Below, in pieces: positions 1-8,959 of a DNA stretch of 64,000 nt. The DNA is taken from positions 2,914,001 to 2,978,000 of the forward strand of contig NZ_CP051217.1 in NCBI RefSeq assembly GCF_012516475.1, written 5' to 3'. A model generated the notes under the pieces. The model had not been told where the DNA came from. It was given only the letters and a program-made list of their open reading frames with translations, and did no database searches. Every line of letters starts with the position of its first letter. The first letter of the stretch is position 1. The stretch comes from Parasphingorhabdus halotolerans. GTDB lineage: Bacteria > Pseudomonadota > Alphaproteobacteria > Sphingomonadales > Sphingomonadaceae. The position numbers were made by a program, and so were the translations under genes.

Positions 1-1361
1 ACCAGACCGGCCATGTCAACATCATGTTTGGCCAAATAATCGCGTTGCCATTGCGCGCCGTTTTGTTTGCTGGCTGCTCGTTCGGCGATGATTCCCAGAT
101 AGGTTTCGATATCAGCATCTGCCAGACCCAGTTGCTGTAGACCTGTTTCCGCCATTGGCACGAAAGTGTCGCAGATCATGCGATCCAGCGCCAGATCATC
201 AACATGATCCCATCGTATTTTGGCATTCAGGCCATGCCGCGCCGCTGCATAGAAATTGTCGCGCGCGGTGAAAAACTGCGTCCGTTTGTGCGGCGGGTTT
301 TCGTGGGTAGCGAGATAGGTGACCAGCCCGAAAGAGAAGGCAGCATTGGCCATTGCATCGGCGATGGTAGGGCCAGCTGATACCGCGCGCTGTTCCATGC
401 GAAAATGCGGTGTGCCGTCATCATCCCACCCGACCAGCGGTCGGTTCCAGCGCCAGATGGTACCGTTCTGCAGTCGCAAATGATCAAGCTTTTCATCTCC
501 GCGATCAGAAACTTGCGGCAACAAAACCGGATAGCGTTGGCGGTTTGCAACGAATACTTCGCACAGTGATTCTTCGATAAAGCGGACACCAAAGGTCGCT
601 CGCTCGGCATAGTCCCAATCCCCGACCGAGACAGCTTGTTCGAATAAGGGAATCCGGGTTTCGTCCCACAAATCCTTGCCAAATAGATACGGCGAATTGG
701 CCCCTACGGCAACCAACGGCACCGAGGCCAGTTTGGATGCATTATAATAGTGCGCGCCCTGATCCGGTGGAATTTTGAGGTGGATTTGGAACGATGTTGT
801 CGCCGCTTCGAGCATGACATCATGATGCACCGTGTCGAGTTTGTCTTTGCCCGAGATGTTCAATCCGATCGGCTTCCCATGTCGCATTTTGAAAACCTGC
901 TTGTTCACGGCACGGTACCGTTTTCCCTTCGACATGTTTTCAACACAGAGATCGCTGTCACGGAGTGTCGGCAATATTCCAATATTTGCGAGATGAAGCC
1001 CCATGGATTGCGCGACATCCGACGCATTGCTCCATTGGTTCGCCAGATTATCATGAAGATGGGATATAGCATTGCCCGTCAGTATGGCCGGGTCGCCGTT
1101 CAGTTCGATATTGAAAAGCGACAATTCACGGACGACCAGTTCGCTATTGATCGCTTCGATAAGCTCGTCGTTTTTTGCTGCCGGACGCATATTCTCGTCC
1201 ACAATCCAGGCTTCCAGTTCAAATCCACCTGTCGCGGGACCGCTGGATAACAAACCCTCAGCCTCCCACTTTTGCACCAGATCGGTCTCACGATGCAGGC
1301 ATTCGACAAATGCGCCGTAATCGGCATCGCAGAAAGTGATCGTGTCCAGTTCTTGCCCCAT
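1..1361 (-). CDS. Glutamate-cysteine ligase (GCS2-like) family protein, C-terminus cut by window edge
   Basis: An open frame runs leftward from an ATG at 1361 without a stop to the first base, giving at least 453 residues. The start has a GGAG-type ribosome site just upstream. The visible protein has the character of the GCS2/YbdK carboxylate-amine ligase family: an early GGFELEAWIVDE segment (acidic metal/ATP-binding strand), a GLNISGKDKLDTVHHDVMLE stretch and a NSPYLFGKDLWDETR segment typical of these enzymes. Members join glutamate to cysteine or another amine using ATP; the exact substrate cannot be told here. It lies 65 bp downstream of the nar-linked prolyl isomerase on the same strand, so it may be read through from the nar operon, but the gap also allows its own promoter. 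Family assignment is by recognition; the edge truncation is from the window, not the genome. Confidence 0.75.
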   Translation of the reverse strand, partial: MGQELDTITFCDADYGAFVECLHRETDLVQKWEAEGLLSSGPATGGFELEAWIVDENMRPAAKNDELIEAINSELVVRELSLFNIELNGDPAILTGNAISHLHDNLANQWSNASDVAQSMGLHLANIGILPTLRDSDLCVENMSKGKRYRAVNKQVFKMRHGKPIGLNISGKDKLDTVHHDVMLEAATTSFQIHLKIPPDQGAHYYNASKLASVPLVAVGANSPYLFGKDLWDETRIPLFEQAVSVGDWDYAERATFGVRFIEESLCEVFVANRQRYPVLLPQVSDRGDEKLDHLRLQNGTIWRWNRPLVGWDDDGTPHFRMEQRAVSAGPTIADAMANAAFSFGLVTYLATHENPPHKRTQFFTARDNFYAAARHGLNAKIRWDHVDDLALDRMICDTFVPMAETGLQQLGLADADIETYLGIIAERAASKQNGAQWQRDYLAKHDVDMAGL

Positions 1362-1425
1362 GCCCTCTCCTCAAGGAAATGCGTTTCGGGTAATATGGCC
1401 ACAGAAACAGCCGCTTAGCAAAGTG

Positions 1426-2238
1426 TCACTGGACCAACAGACCTTCGCTCCCTTCTATATCCAGTCCGCAAATCTCTGCCCTGCCAACAAGGATTCTTAG
1501 ATATTGCGCGACGGCGCGGCGCCAAGTGGATTCTTCCAGATAATCCGCGATTTTGCTTTGCACGGCCTCGAACGGCAGCGTCTCTCCATCCAGTTTTCGT
1601 CCTGCTTTAATGACGTGAACGCCGAAACGGGTTTTTACCGGAACCGGGCACATTTGCCCTGCTTCCAGATTGAACAGGAATGTTTCAAACTCATCAACGG
1701 TTTGGCCCGGTCCGATTTGACCTAGATTGCCGCCCTGTTTGGCCGAGGAACAAGCGGACAACGTTTCGGCCAGTGCTTCAAAACGCTCTGGATGTTCTTT
1801 TAATTCTGCAATTGTATCCACCGCATTGAGTTCTGCCTTGGTATAACGCTTCTTGTCGTCCTGAGGGGCGGCGAACAGGATGTGCGATGCTTCGACCAGA
1901 TCAGGGCTGCTGAACTGAGTAATATTCTGCTCATAGTAACGGCGACAGGTTGCTTCATCGGCGGTCGGTATTTCGACTTCCTGTTCAAGCAACGCTTCGA
2001 TCCTGGCGTCATCGGGCAGCAATTTGCGGCCATTTTCATCGTCAATCAGTGGTGGCTCTATCGACAGGCGATCCGCCTCGGCCAATAGCAGCGTCTTGAT
2101 CGCTAACGCACGCGCTGCTTCTGACCAGGCTTCCTCGGGATTTTTTGCAGGATGATTTTGGGCTTCTGCTGCAATAGCGTCGGGCGGAATTTCTGTGCCG
2201 TTCACTGCAAGTGCGGGTGCTTCTGCTGTCTGTGTCAT
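1426..2238 (-). CDS. Peptidylprolyl isomerase, PpiC/parvulin type, last gene of nar operon
   Basis: A 270-residue protein with a parvulin rotamase domain at about residues 130-235: EASHILFA opens it, GGNLGQIGPGQ is the central loop, and a FGVHVIKAG strand closes it. The N-terminal part is helical, like the NifM/SurA helper region. No signal peptide is visible, so it should act in the cytoplasm or at the inner membrane face. Its start overlaps the narI stop by 4 bases (ATGA), which indicates translational coupling. A parvulin at the end of narGHJI is seen in several proteobacteria and is presumed to help fold or mature the membrane-bound nitrate reductase; that role is inference from position. 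Confidence 0.85.
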   Translation of the reverse strand: MTQTAEAPALAVNGTEIPPDAIAAEAQNHPAKNPEEAWSEAARALAIKTLLLAEADRLSIEPPLIDDENGRKLLPDDARIEALLEQEVEIPTADEATCRRYYEQNITQFSSPDLVEASHILFAAPQDDKKRYTKAELNAVDTIAELKEHPERFEALAETLSACSSAKQGGNLGQIGPGQTVDEFETFLFNLEAGQMCPVPVKTRFGVHVIKAGRKLDGETLPFEAVQSKIADYLEESTWRRAVAQYLRILVGRAEICGLDIEGSEGLLVQ

Positions 2239-2945
2239 AGTCTCGCCTTTTTGCTGCGCGTGATCTGATAGCCCGACCGCCAGACATAACGCACTGGCGC
2301 GGACAGCATGTGCACCAGCCGCGTGAATGGAAAGAGCAGGAAGATCGTCAGTCCCAGAAAAATATGTACCCGGAAAACCCAGTGCGAACCATCAAGGAAC
2401 AGCGAGGCTGTCGGGTTGAAGGTGAAGATGCCATTGGCCCACGCCATAAAGCGCACCATCTGTTCCCCGTCCATATGTCCAAGCGATATCGGCACTGTCG
2501 CTAGCCCCAACGCAAGCTGCAACCATAAAAGGAAAAGAATGCCGGTGTCGGCAAAGGGTGAATTGGCACGGATACGCGCATCGAACAGGCGACGATGAAG
2601 CAGCATCGATGCGCCGACAAAAGCGATGGCTCCCGCAATTCCGCCGCCGAAGACGGCCAGCGCCTGCTTCCATTCATGCTTCACTGCAAGTGAATCGAAT
2701 ATCCAGATTGGCACTAGTAGGCCAACAATGTGGCCAAATAGCACGAATAGTACCCCCGCGTGAAACAGCACAGATCCCCACATCAGCTGCTTGCGACGAA
2801 GGAGCTGGCTTGAACCCGCGCGCCAGCTATAGGGCTCGCGATCATATCGGATAATGGAACCGATCACGAGCACGGCCAGCGCAATATAGGGATAGATGCC
2901 AAAAAGCAGGTGGTTCAGATAATCATCCATTATCGGGCCCTCCAT
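2235..2945 (-). CDS. narI: Respiratory nitrate reductase gamma subunit (cytochrome b) NarI
   Basis: The 236-residue protein has five hydrophobic segments. Histidines sit where NarI binds its two b hemes: LFHAGVLFVLFGH in the second segment and SHWVFRVH plus a later His in the last one. It anchors NarGH to the inner membrane and passes electrons from quinol to NarH. The start at 2945 overlaps narJ by 23 bases; a second ATG at 2930 (MDDYLNHLLFG) fits the shorter N-terminus of the well-studied NarI and may be the true start. The 4-base overlap with the following prolyl isomerase gene supports one transcript. Confidence 0.95.
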   Translation of the reverse strand: MEGPIMDDYLNHLLFGIYPYIALAVLVIGSIIRYDREPYSWRAGSSQLLRRKQLMWGSVLFHAGVLFVLFGHIVGLLVPIWIFDSLAVKHEWKQALAVFGGGIAGAIAFVGASMLLHRRLFDARIRANSPFADTGILFLLWLQLALGLATVPISLGHMDGEQMVRFMAWANGIFTFNPTASLFLDGSHWVFRVHIFLGLTIFLLFPFTRLVHMLSAPVRYVWRSGYQITRSKKARL

Positions 2946-3639
2946 TTGTCATCGCCTGATGCGGCGTTTCGTCCAGCATTTTGCCGAGCATATCGGATAC
3001 TTTCGGGCAGCCATCTTCGGGCGAGCCGGGACCAAAGGTCACTTGCTCCGCCTCCCAGGCTTCATCCAGTGCTTCCAGGTCATCCGGATCATCATCCGGT
3101 TCATTGCGTAGCGCCTCAATCACTTCTGCATCGGCTGGGCCGGACAGCTGACCAAGCGCCCCCAGGACAGCGGCATAGCAACTGTCACGCTTGGCCAGCC
3201 TCTCTCCAACGGCGGCAATTACATGCGCGGGCTCGGAGAGTAACTCCAGCGCCTCGGCAGGTGGCAATATCGAGAGAAATTCGAGAAAGAGCGGGAGAAA
3301 ATCGGGTAATTCGGTGGAATCGATCAATAAGCCTTTTTCTTCATACATGGATTTGAGATCAACCATCGCCTGTCCGCGATCACGGCTCTCACCGTGAACA
3401 TGCTCGAACAGATGCAGCGACAGCGACCGTGTGCGGTCAAACAGCAGCACATAGCGTTCTTGAAGATCAAGCAGGTCGCGTTCGCGATATTCGGCGATGA
3501 TAGGGTTGAGCCGTTTGACAAAAGCCGCTGGAAGCATGCCTTCCTCCTTCAGCAGCGGCAAAAAATCATCCACCGCCTCCTGGATTTCCGCTGTCGGATA
3601 GGTCAGCAGAGCAGCAAGTATCTTGAATGTTTTGGTCAT
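2923..3639 (-). CDS. narJ: Nitrate reductase molybdenum cofactor assembly chaperone NarJ
   Basis: A 238-residue, mainly helical, acidic protein of the NarJ/TorD chaperone family. It starts with the typical MTKTFKILAALLTYPTAE segment and contains the LLDLQERYVLLFDRTRSLSLHLFEHVHGESRDRG signature area near residues 55-90. NarJ binds apo-NarG, allows insertion of the Mo-bisMGD cofactor and holds back membrane docking until NarGH is mature. It overlaps narH by 4 bases and narI by 23, so the three are translated as a coupled series. The C-terminal tail after about residue 190 is acidic and loosely conserved, as usual in the family. Confidence 0.95.
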   Translation of the reverse strand: MTKTFKILAALLTYPTAEIQEAVDDFLPLLKEEGMLPAAFVKRLNPIIAEYRERDLLDLQERYVLLFDRTRSLSLHLFEHVHGESRDRGQAMVDLKSMYEEKGLLIDSTELPDFLPLFLEFLSILPPAEALELLSEPAHVIAAVGERLAKRDSCYAAVLGALGQLSGPADAEVIEALRNEPDDDPDDLEALDEAWEAEQVTFGPGSPEDGCPKVSDMLGKMLDETPHQAMTNGGPDNG

Positions 3640-5180
3640 GTCACATTACCTCCGCCAAAAACTTCAGATGGTGTCTGGATTTTCTGGCGCTTCGACGAAC
3701 CGAACAAGTTGGTCTCCGTCGAACCACCAGAGCAACCATTACCAAACGAGAAGCCGCATTCTCCGCGTTCGTCAAAGGCGTCTTCCGCGTCTTCACGGTG
3801 GCTGGTAGGAATGACGAAGCGATCCTCATAATTGGCAATCGCCATGATGTGATACATTTCGTCGATTTGTGCGGGTGTTAAACCAACCCGTTCGGCAACA
3901 TCGGTAGCAATCACGCCATCAATCGTCTTGGCACGCATATAGCTGCGCATCGCCATCATCCGTTCGAGGCAAAGCGCAATCGGTTCGTCCTTGCCTGCGG
4001 TGAGCAAGTTGGACAGATAGCGCAAAGGAATACGCAGGCTGCGAACATCGGGCATGCCGTCGATAATATCGAGCTGCCCGGCACTGGCTGCTGCGTTAAT
4101 CGGTGACAATGGCGGCACGTACCAGACCATTGGCAAGGTGCGATATTCAGGGTGGAGCGGAAAGGCGACTTTCCATTCCATCGCCATTTTATATACCGGC
4201 GATTTACGCGCCGATTCCAGCCAGGCCTCGGGCACACCGTCTTTCCGCGCCTGTTCGATGACTTCCGGGTCATTGGGATCGAGGAAAATATCAAGCTGCG
4301 CCTGATAGAGATCCTGCTCATCCTCAACCGACGCCGCTTCTTCTATACGGTCGGCATCATAGAGCATCACACCCAAATAACGAATACGCCCAACGCAGGT
4401 TTCTGAACAGACGGTCGGCTGGCCTGCCTCGATACGCGGATAGCAGAAGGTGCATTTCTCCGACTTGCCGCTGTTCCAGTTAAAGTAGATTTTCTTATAG
4501 GGACAACCGGAGACACACATGCGCCAGCCGCGACATTTTTCCTGATCGATCAGGACAATGCCGTCTTCCTCGCGCTTGTAGATAGACCCGGACGGGCAAG
4601 CCGCGACGCAGGTTGGATTGAGGCAATGTTCGCACAGGCGCGGCAGGTACATCATGAATGTATTTTCAAACTCGCCGTACATTTCTTTCTGGATGCCTTC
4701 GAAATTTGCATCCTTGGCGCGTTTTGAAAATTCCCCACCGAGAATTTCTTCCCAGTTCGGACCCCATTCGATTTTCTCCAGCCGCTCGCCCGAAACCAGA
4801 GATCGCGGACGCGCGGTTGGCATTGCCTTCATTTCGGGCGATTTTTGCAGGTGCTCATAGTCGAACGTGAACGGCTCATAATAATCGTCAATTTCGGGCA
4901 TGTCGGGATTGGCGAAGATTTTCGCAAGCAGCCGCCATTTTCCGCCCATTTTGGGGCGAATTCGGCCATTGCGTTGCCGCTCCCAGCCTCCATTCCATTG
5001 CTTCTGGTTCTCCCAATCCTTCGGATACCCGATGCCCGGCTTGGTCTCGACATTGTTAAACCAAGCATATTCCATGCCCTCGCGGCTGGTCCATACATTC
5101 TTGCAGGTGACCGAACAGGTATGACAGCCAATACATTTATCAAGATTCAGGACCTTGCCTATTTGTGCGCAGACTTTCAT
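3636..5180 (-). CDS. narH: Respiratory nitrate reductase beta subunit (iron-sulfur) NarH
   Basis: A 514-residue electron-transfer subunit. Four cysteine groups are visible: CIGCHTCSVTC near residue 16, CEHCLNPTCVAAC near 184, CRGWRMCVSGC near 217, and CTFC followed by CSETC near 244-263. The Trp in CRGWRMC replaces a cysteine, which is the family hallmark that makes this a 3Fe-4S cluster. NarH relays electrons from the NarI hemes to NarG. The gene overlaps narG by 4 bases and narJ by 4. Length and domain order are normal. The C-terminal tail carries an extra short Cys/Gly/Ser-rich piece (GFSFGNGCSGGS), which is variable in the family. Confidence 0.97.
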   Translation of the reverse strand: MKVCAQIGKVLNLDKCIGCHTCSVTCKNVWTSREGMEYAWFNNVETKPGIGYPKDWENQKQWNGGWERQRNGRIRPKMGGKWRLLAKIFANPDMPEIDDYYEPFTFDYEHLQKSPEMKAMPTARPRSLVSGERLEKIEWGPNWEEILGGEFSKRAKDANFEGIQKEMYGEFENTFMMYLPRLCEHCLNPTCVAACPSGSIYKREEDGIVLIDQEKCRGWRMCVSGCPYKKIYFNWNSGKSEKCTFCYPRIEAGQPTVCSETCVGRIRYLGVMLYDADRIEEAASVEDEQDLYQAQLDIFLDPNDPEVIEQARKDGVPEAWLESARKSPVYKMAMEWKVAFPLHPEYRTLPMVWYVPPLSPINAAASAGQLDIIDGMPDVRSLRIPLRYLSNLLTAGKDEPIALCLERMMAMRSYMRAKTIDGVIATDVAERVGLTPAQIDEMYHIMAIANYEDRFVIPTSHREDAEDAFDERGECGFSFGNGCSGGSTETNLFGSSKRQKIQTPSEVFGGGNVT

Positions 5181-8100
5181 TCTGCTGCCTCCAATTTTTC
5201 ACCGGGAATTTCTCCCGGCTGCAGCCGGTCTTTTTCACCATCGAGCCAGTCGACTTCGGTCATCTTGCGAACAATCACGAATTCATCGCGGTTGGAACCG
5301 ACGGTGCCGTAATAGTTGAAACCATAGCTGAGCTGCGCATAGCCGCCGATCATGTGGGTCGGCTTGAGTACAGCGCGTGTAACGCTGTTATGAATGCCGC
5401 CGCGCTGTCCGGTGATCTGTGATCCCGGCACGTTCACGATTTTCTCCTGCGCGTGATACATGAAGAGCGTGCCCTCTTTCATCCGCTGCGAGACCACCAC
5501 GCGGGCGACAAGTGCACCGTTGGAGTTGAACGCTTCAACCCAGTCATTATCGACCAGTCCGGCTTTCTCGGCATCAATTTCCGACATCCACACAATCGGG
5601 CCGCCGCGTGACAGGGTCAGCATCAGCAGATTGTCGGTATAGGTCGAGTGAATCCCCCATTTCTGGTGCGGCGTGATGAAGTTGAGCACAACATGCTTTT
5701 GTCCATCGGCCCGGTCGAGCATTGGCTTGACCGCCTTGGTATCAATCGGTGGACGATAGACACAGAAGCCTTCGCCAAAGGCGCGCATCCATGAGTGGTC
5801 CTGATACAATTGCTGCCGCCCAGTGAGCGTCCGCCAAGGGATCAATTCGTGGACGTTTGTATAGCCTGCATTGTAGCAAACTTCTTCGCTCTCGATGCCC
5901 GACCAGGTCGGTGACGAGATAATCTTGCGCGGTTGTGCGACCACATCGCGATAGCGGATTTTCTCATCTTCTTTTGGCCTTGCCAAATGCGCATGTTCGC
6001 GGCCGGTAAATTCTTCCAGCGCCTCCCATGCCTTGACCGCTACCTCGCCATTGGTTTCGGGTGCGAGCATCAGGATGACCTCGGTGGCGTCGATGTCCGT
6101 ATCGATCTTGGCCATGCCCTTGGTGACACCCTCGTCGGTGACGACACCGTTCAGGTCTCTCAAATGCTGAACCTCATGCGCGGTTTGCCAGGCAATGCCC
6201 TTACCGCCGTTACCGGCTTTATCCATTAGCGGTCCAAGCGCGGTGAATTGCTTGTAAAGATTGGCATAATCGCGCTTTACAACGCTGATTTGCGGCATGG
6301 TTACACCGGGGACCGGATCAATCTCGCCTTTCGTCCAGTCCTTCACATCAAACGGCTGCGCGATTTCACCCGGCGTATCGTGGAGGATCGGTGTCAGCAC
6401 CACATCCTCTTCCTCGCCCAGAACTTCAGGTGCGATTTCGGAGAATTTCTTGGCTATCGCCTTGTAGATTTCCCAGTCGGATTTGGATTCCCATACCGGA
6501 TCAACAGCTGCTGAAAGTGGATGGATAAATGGGTGCATGTCGGAGGTATTGAGGTCATTTTTCTCATACCAGGTCGCGGTCGGTAGAACGATGTCTGAAT
6601 AGACACAGGTAGTGGACATGCGGAAATCGAGCGTGACAACAAGATCAAGTTTACCCTTGGGTGCATCATCATGCCATTTCACATCTTCAGGCTTCACATG
6701 ACCCATCTCGCCAAGGTCCTTGCCTTGAACTCCATGTTCAGTGCCAAGCAGATGCTTGAGGAAATATTCATGCCCCTTACCCGAAGAACCTAAAATATTG
6801 GAGCGCCAGACAAACATGTTGCGCGGCCAGTTGGCCGGATCATCGGGATCGTGACAGCTCAGCTCCAGATCGCCTGATTTCAGCCCATCAACGATATAAT
6901 CTTTCGGTTCCTTGCCGGCCTTGCGCGCCGCCTTGGCAACCTCGAGCGGGTTTGTTTTGAGCTGCGGTGCCGAGGGCAACCAGCCCATACGTTCAGCGCG
7001 GACATTAAAGTCGATCAGCGACCCGCTCATTTCTCCTTCCGGCGCGGTTGGCGAAATTATCTCATCCACTTCAAGCGTCTCGTAACGCCACTGATCGCTA
7101 TGCGCGTAGAAGAAGCTGGTCGAGTTCATCTGGCGCGGCGGACGGTTCCAGTCCAGCGCAAAGGCCAGCGGTTGCCAGCCGGTTTGCGGACGCAGTTTTT
7201 CCTGTCCGACATAGTGCGACCAGCCGCCGCCCGATTGACCAACACAACCGCACATCACGAGGAGATTGATGATCCCGCGATAGGTCATGTCCATGTGGTA
7301 CCAATGGTTGATTCCGGCACCGAGGATGACCATCGACTTGCCCTTGGTCCTCTCGGCATTAGTTGCAAATTCGCGTGCAACCGTCACAATGGTCTCGGCA
7401 GGAACGCCGGTAATTTTCTCCGCCCAAGCCGGGGTATACGGTTCGTTCTCGTTGAAATCCTTGGCGATATTTTCGCCGCCCAAACCGCGATCCAGACCAT
7501 AGTTGGCCATGAATAGGTCATACACCGAGGCAACCAATGCTTCGCCTTTGGCTAGCTTGACTCGCTTCACCGGAACCCGCCTCATCAACTTATCCGGATG
7601 GTCTGTTCCTTTGAAATAGTCATGATCACGATTGCCGAAATATGGGAAGGCTACATCAACAACCGTGTCATGATCACCATCAAGAATATTAGTCAGCTTG
7701 AGCCTTGTATCATTGCCGCCGCTTTCTTTCTCTTCCAGGTTCCATTTACCCTTTTCGCCCCAGCGCGAACCAACCGTGCCATTGGGGACAACGATCTTTT
7801 TGCTCAGTTCGTCATAAGCAACGGTTTTCCAGTCGGCATTTTCCTTCTCGCCCAGTGCATCTTTAAATTCTGACGCACGTAGCAGACGTTCGGGGATGAA
7901 GCTCCCATCTTGTTCAACCAGCCGGACCAGCATCGGCATATCAGAGTATCTACGGGCATAGTCTTCAAAATATTCCGCCTGCCGGTCAAGATGATATTCG
8001 CGCAAGATAACATGACCCATGGCCATCGCCAGCGCGGAATCAGTGCCCTGTTTGGGATGCAGCCACATATCCGAAAATTTCGCGGCTTCGGAATAATCGG

Positions 8101-8944
8101 GTGACACCACCACCGATTTTGCACCCTTGTACCGGGCCTCGGTATAGAAATGCGCATCGGGCGTCCGGGTCTGCGGGACGTTCGAACCCCAGAGCATCAG
8201 GAATCCGGCATTATACCAGTCCGCACTTTCGGGCACATCGGTCTGCTCGCCCCATGTCTGCGGGGAGGCAGGCGGCAAATCGCAATACCAGTCGTAGAAG
8301 GACATACAGGTGCCGCCGAGCAGCGACATATAGCGCGATCCGGCTGCATAAGAGACCATCGACATCGCTGGAATTGGTGAGAAACCAATTACCCGGTCCG
8401 GGCCATATTTCTTAGCGGTGTAAGCATTGGCGGCGGCGATGACTTTCGTCACTTCATCCCATTTGGCGCGTATGAAACCGCCATGACCGCGTACTTTGGT
8501 GTAGCTATCGCGCTTGGCTTTATTCTCGACAATCGAAGTCCAGGCCGCGACCGGTTCCATTGTCTTACGCGCTTCTTGCCACAACCGCATTAAACGGGAA
8601 CGTATCAGCGGATATTTCACCCGGTTGGCGGAATAAATATACCAGCTATAGCTCGCCCCGCGCGAACAGCCGCGTGGTTCGTGATTGGGCAAATCAGGCC
8701 TAGTGCGCGGATAATCAGTCTGCTGCGTTTCCCAAGTGACAATGCCGCCCTTCACATAAACTTTCCAAGAGCAACTACCCGTGCAGTTCACCCCGTGGGT
8801 CGAGCGGACAATCTTGTCATGCTGCCAGCGTTTCCGGTAGCCATCCTCCCAGCGTCGATCCTCGCTCGTGGTGACGCCATGACCGTTGGCATAAGGGGCC
8901 GTGGCCTTGCTGAAGAAATTCAATCGGTCGAGAAGGTGGCTCAT
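5177..8944 (-). CDS. narG: Respiratory nitrate reductase alpha subunit (Mo-bisMGD, catalytic) NarG
   Basis: The 1255-residue catalytic subunit reduces nitrate to nitrite on the cytoplasmic side. Near residues 49-57 it has the HxxxCxxxC pattern (HGVNCTGSC), with a further Cys about 35 residues later (EPRGCSRGASYSW), which together ligate the FS0 4Fe-4S cluster with a histidine. The segment WGSNVPQTRTPDAHF near 220 contains the conserved Asp that ligates molybdenum in this family. The N-terminus lacks a twin-arginine signal, as expected for the membrane-bound, cytoplasm-facing Nar enzyme. It begins 15 bp after narK and overlaps narH by 4 bases. Full length, no breaks seen. Confidence 0.98.
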   Translation of the reverse strand: MSHLLDRLNFFSKATAPYANGHGVTTSEDRRWEDGYRKRWQHDKIVRSTHGVNCTGSCSWKVYVKGGIVTWETQQTDYPRTRPDLPNHEPRGCSRGASYSWYIYSANRVKYPLIRSRLMRLWQEARKTMEPVAAWTSIVENKAKRDSYTKVRGHGGFIRAKWDEVTKVIAAANAYTAKKYGPDRVIGFSPIPAMSMVSYAAGSRYMSLLGGTCMSFYDWYCDLPPASPQTWGEQTDVPESADWYNAGFLMLWGSNVPQTRTPDAHFYTEARYKGAKSVVVSPDYSEAAKFSDMWLHPKQGTDSALAMAMGHVILREYHLDRQAEYFEDYARRYSDMPMLVRLVEQDGSFIPERLLRASEFKDALGEKENADWKTVAYDELSKKIVVPNGTVGSRWGEKGKWNLEEKESGGNDTRLKLTNILDGDHDTVVDVAFPYFGNRDHDYFKGTDHPDKLMRRVPVKRVKLAKGEALVASVYDLFMANYGLDRGLGGENIAKDFNENEPYTPAWAEKITGVPAETIVTVAREFATNAERTKGKSMVILGAGINHWYHMDMTYRGIINLLVMCGCVGQSGGGWSHYVGQEKLRPQTGWQPLAFALDWNRPPRQMNSTSFFYAHSDQWRYETLEVDEIISPTAPEGEMSGSLIDFNVRAERMGWLPSAPQLKTNPLEVAKAARKAGKEPKDYIVDGLKSGDLELSCHDPDDPANWPRNMFVWRSNILGSSGKGHEYFLKHLLGTEHGVQGKDLGEMGHVKPEDVKWHDDAPKGKLDLVVTLDFRMSTTCVYSDIVLPTATWYEKNDLNTSDMHPFIHPLSAAVDPVWESKSDWEIYKAIAKKFSEIAPEVLGEEEDVVLTPILHDTPGEIAQPFDVKDWTKGEIDPVPGVTMPQISVVKRDYANLYKQFTALGPLMDKAGNGGKGIAWQTAHEVQHLRDLNGVVTDEGVTKGMAKIDTDIDATEVILMLAPETNGEVAVKAWEALEEFTGREHAHLARPKEDEKIRYRDVVAQPRKIISSPTWSGIESEEVCYNAGYTNVHELIPWRTLTGRQQLYQDHSWMRAFGEGFCVYRPPIDTKAVKPMLDRADGQKHVVLNFITPHQKWGIHSTYTDNLLMLTLSRGGPIVWMSEIDAEKAGLVDNDWVEAFNSNGALVARVVVSQRMKEGTLFMYHAQEKIVNVPGSQITGQRGGIHNSVTRAVLKPTHMIGGYAQLSYGFNYYGTVGSNRDEFVIVRKMTEVDWLDGEKDRLQPGEIPGEKLEAAE

Positions 8945-8959
8945 TTTTCAGGTCCTCAT

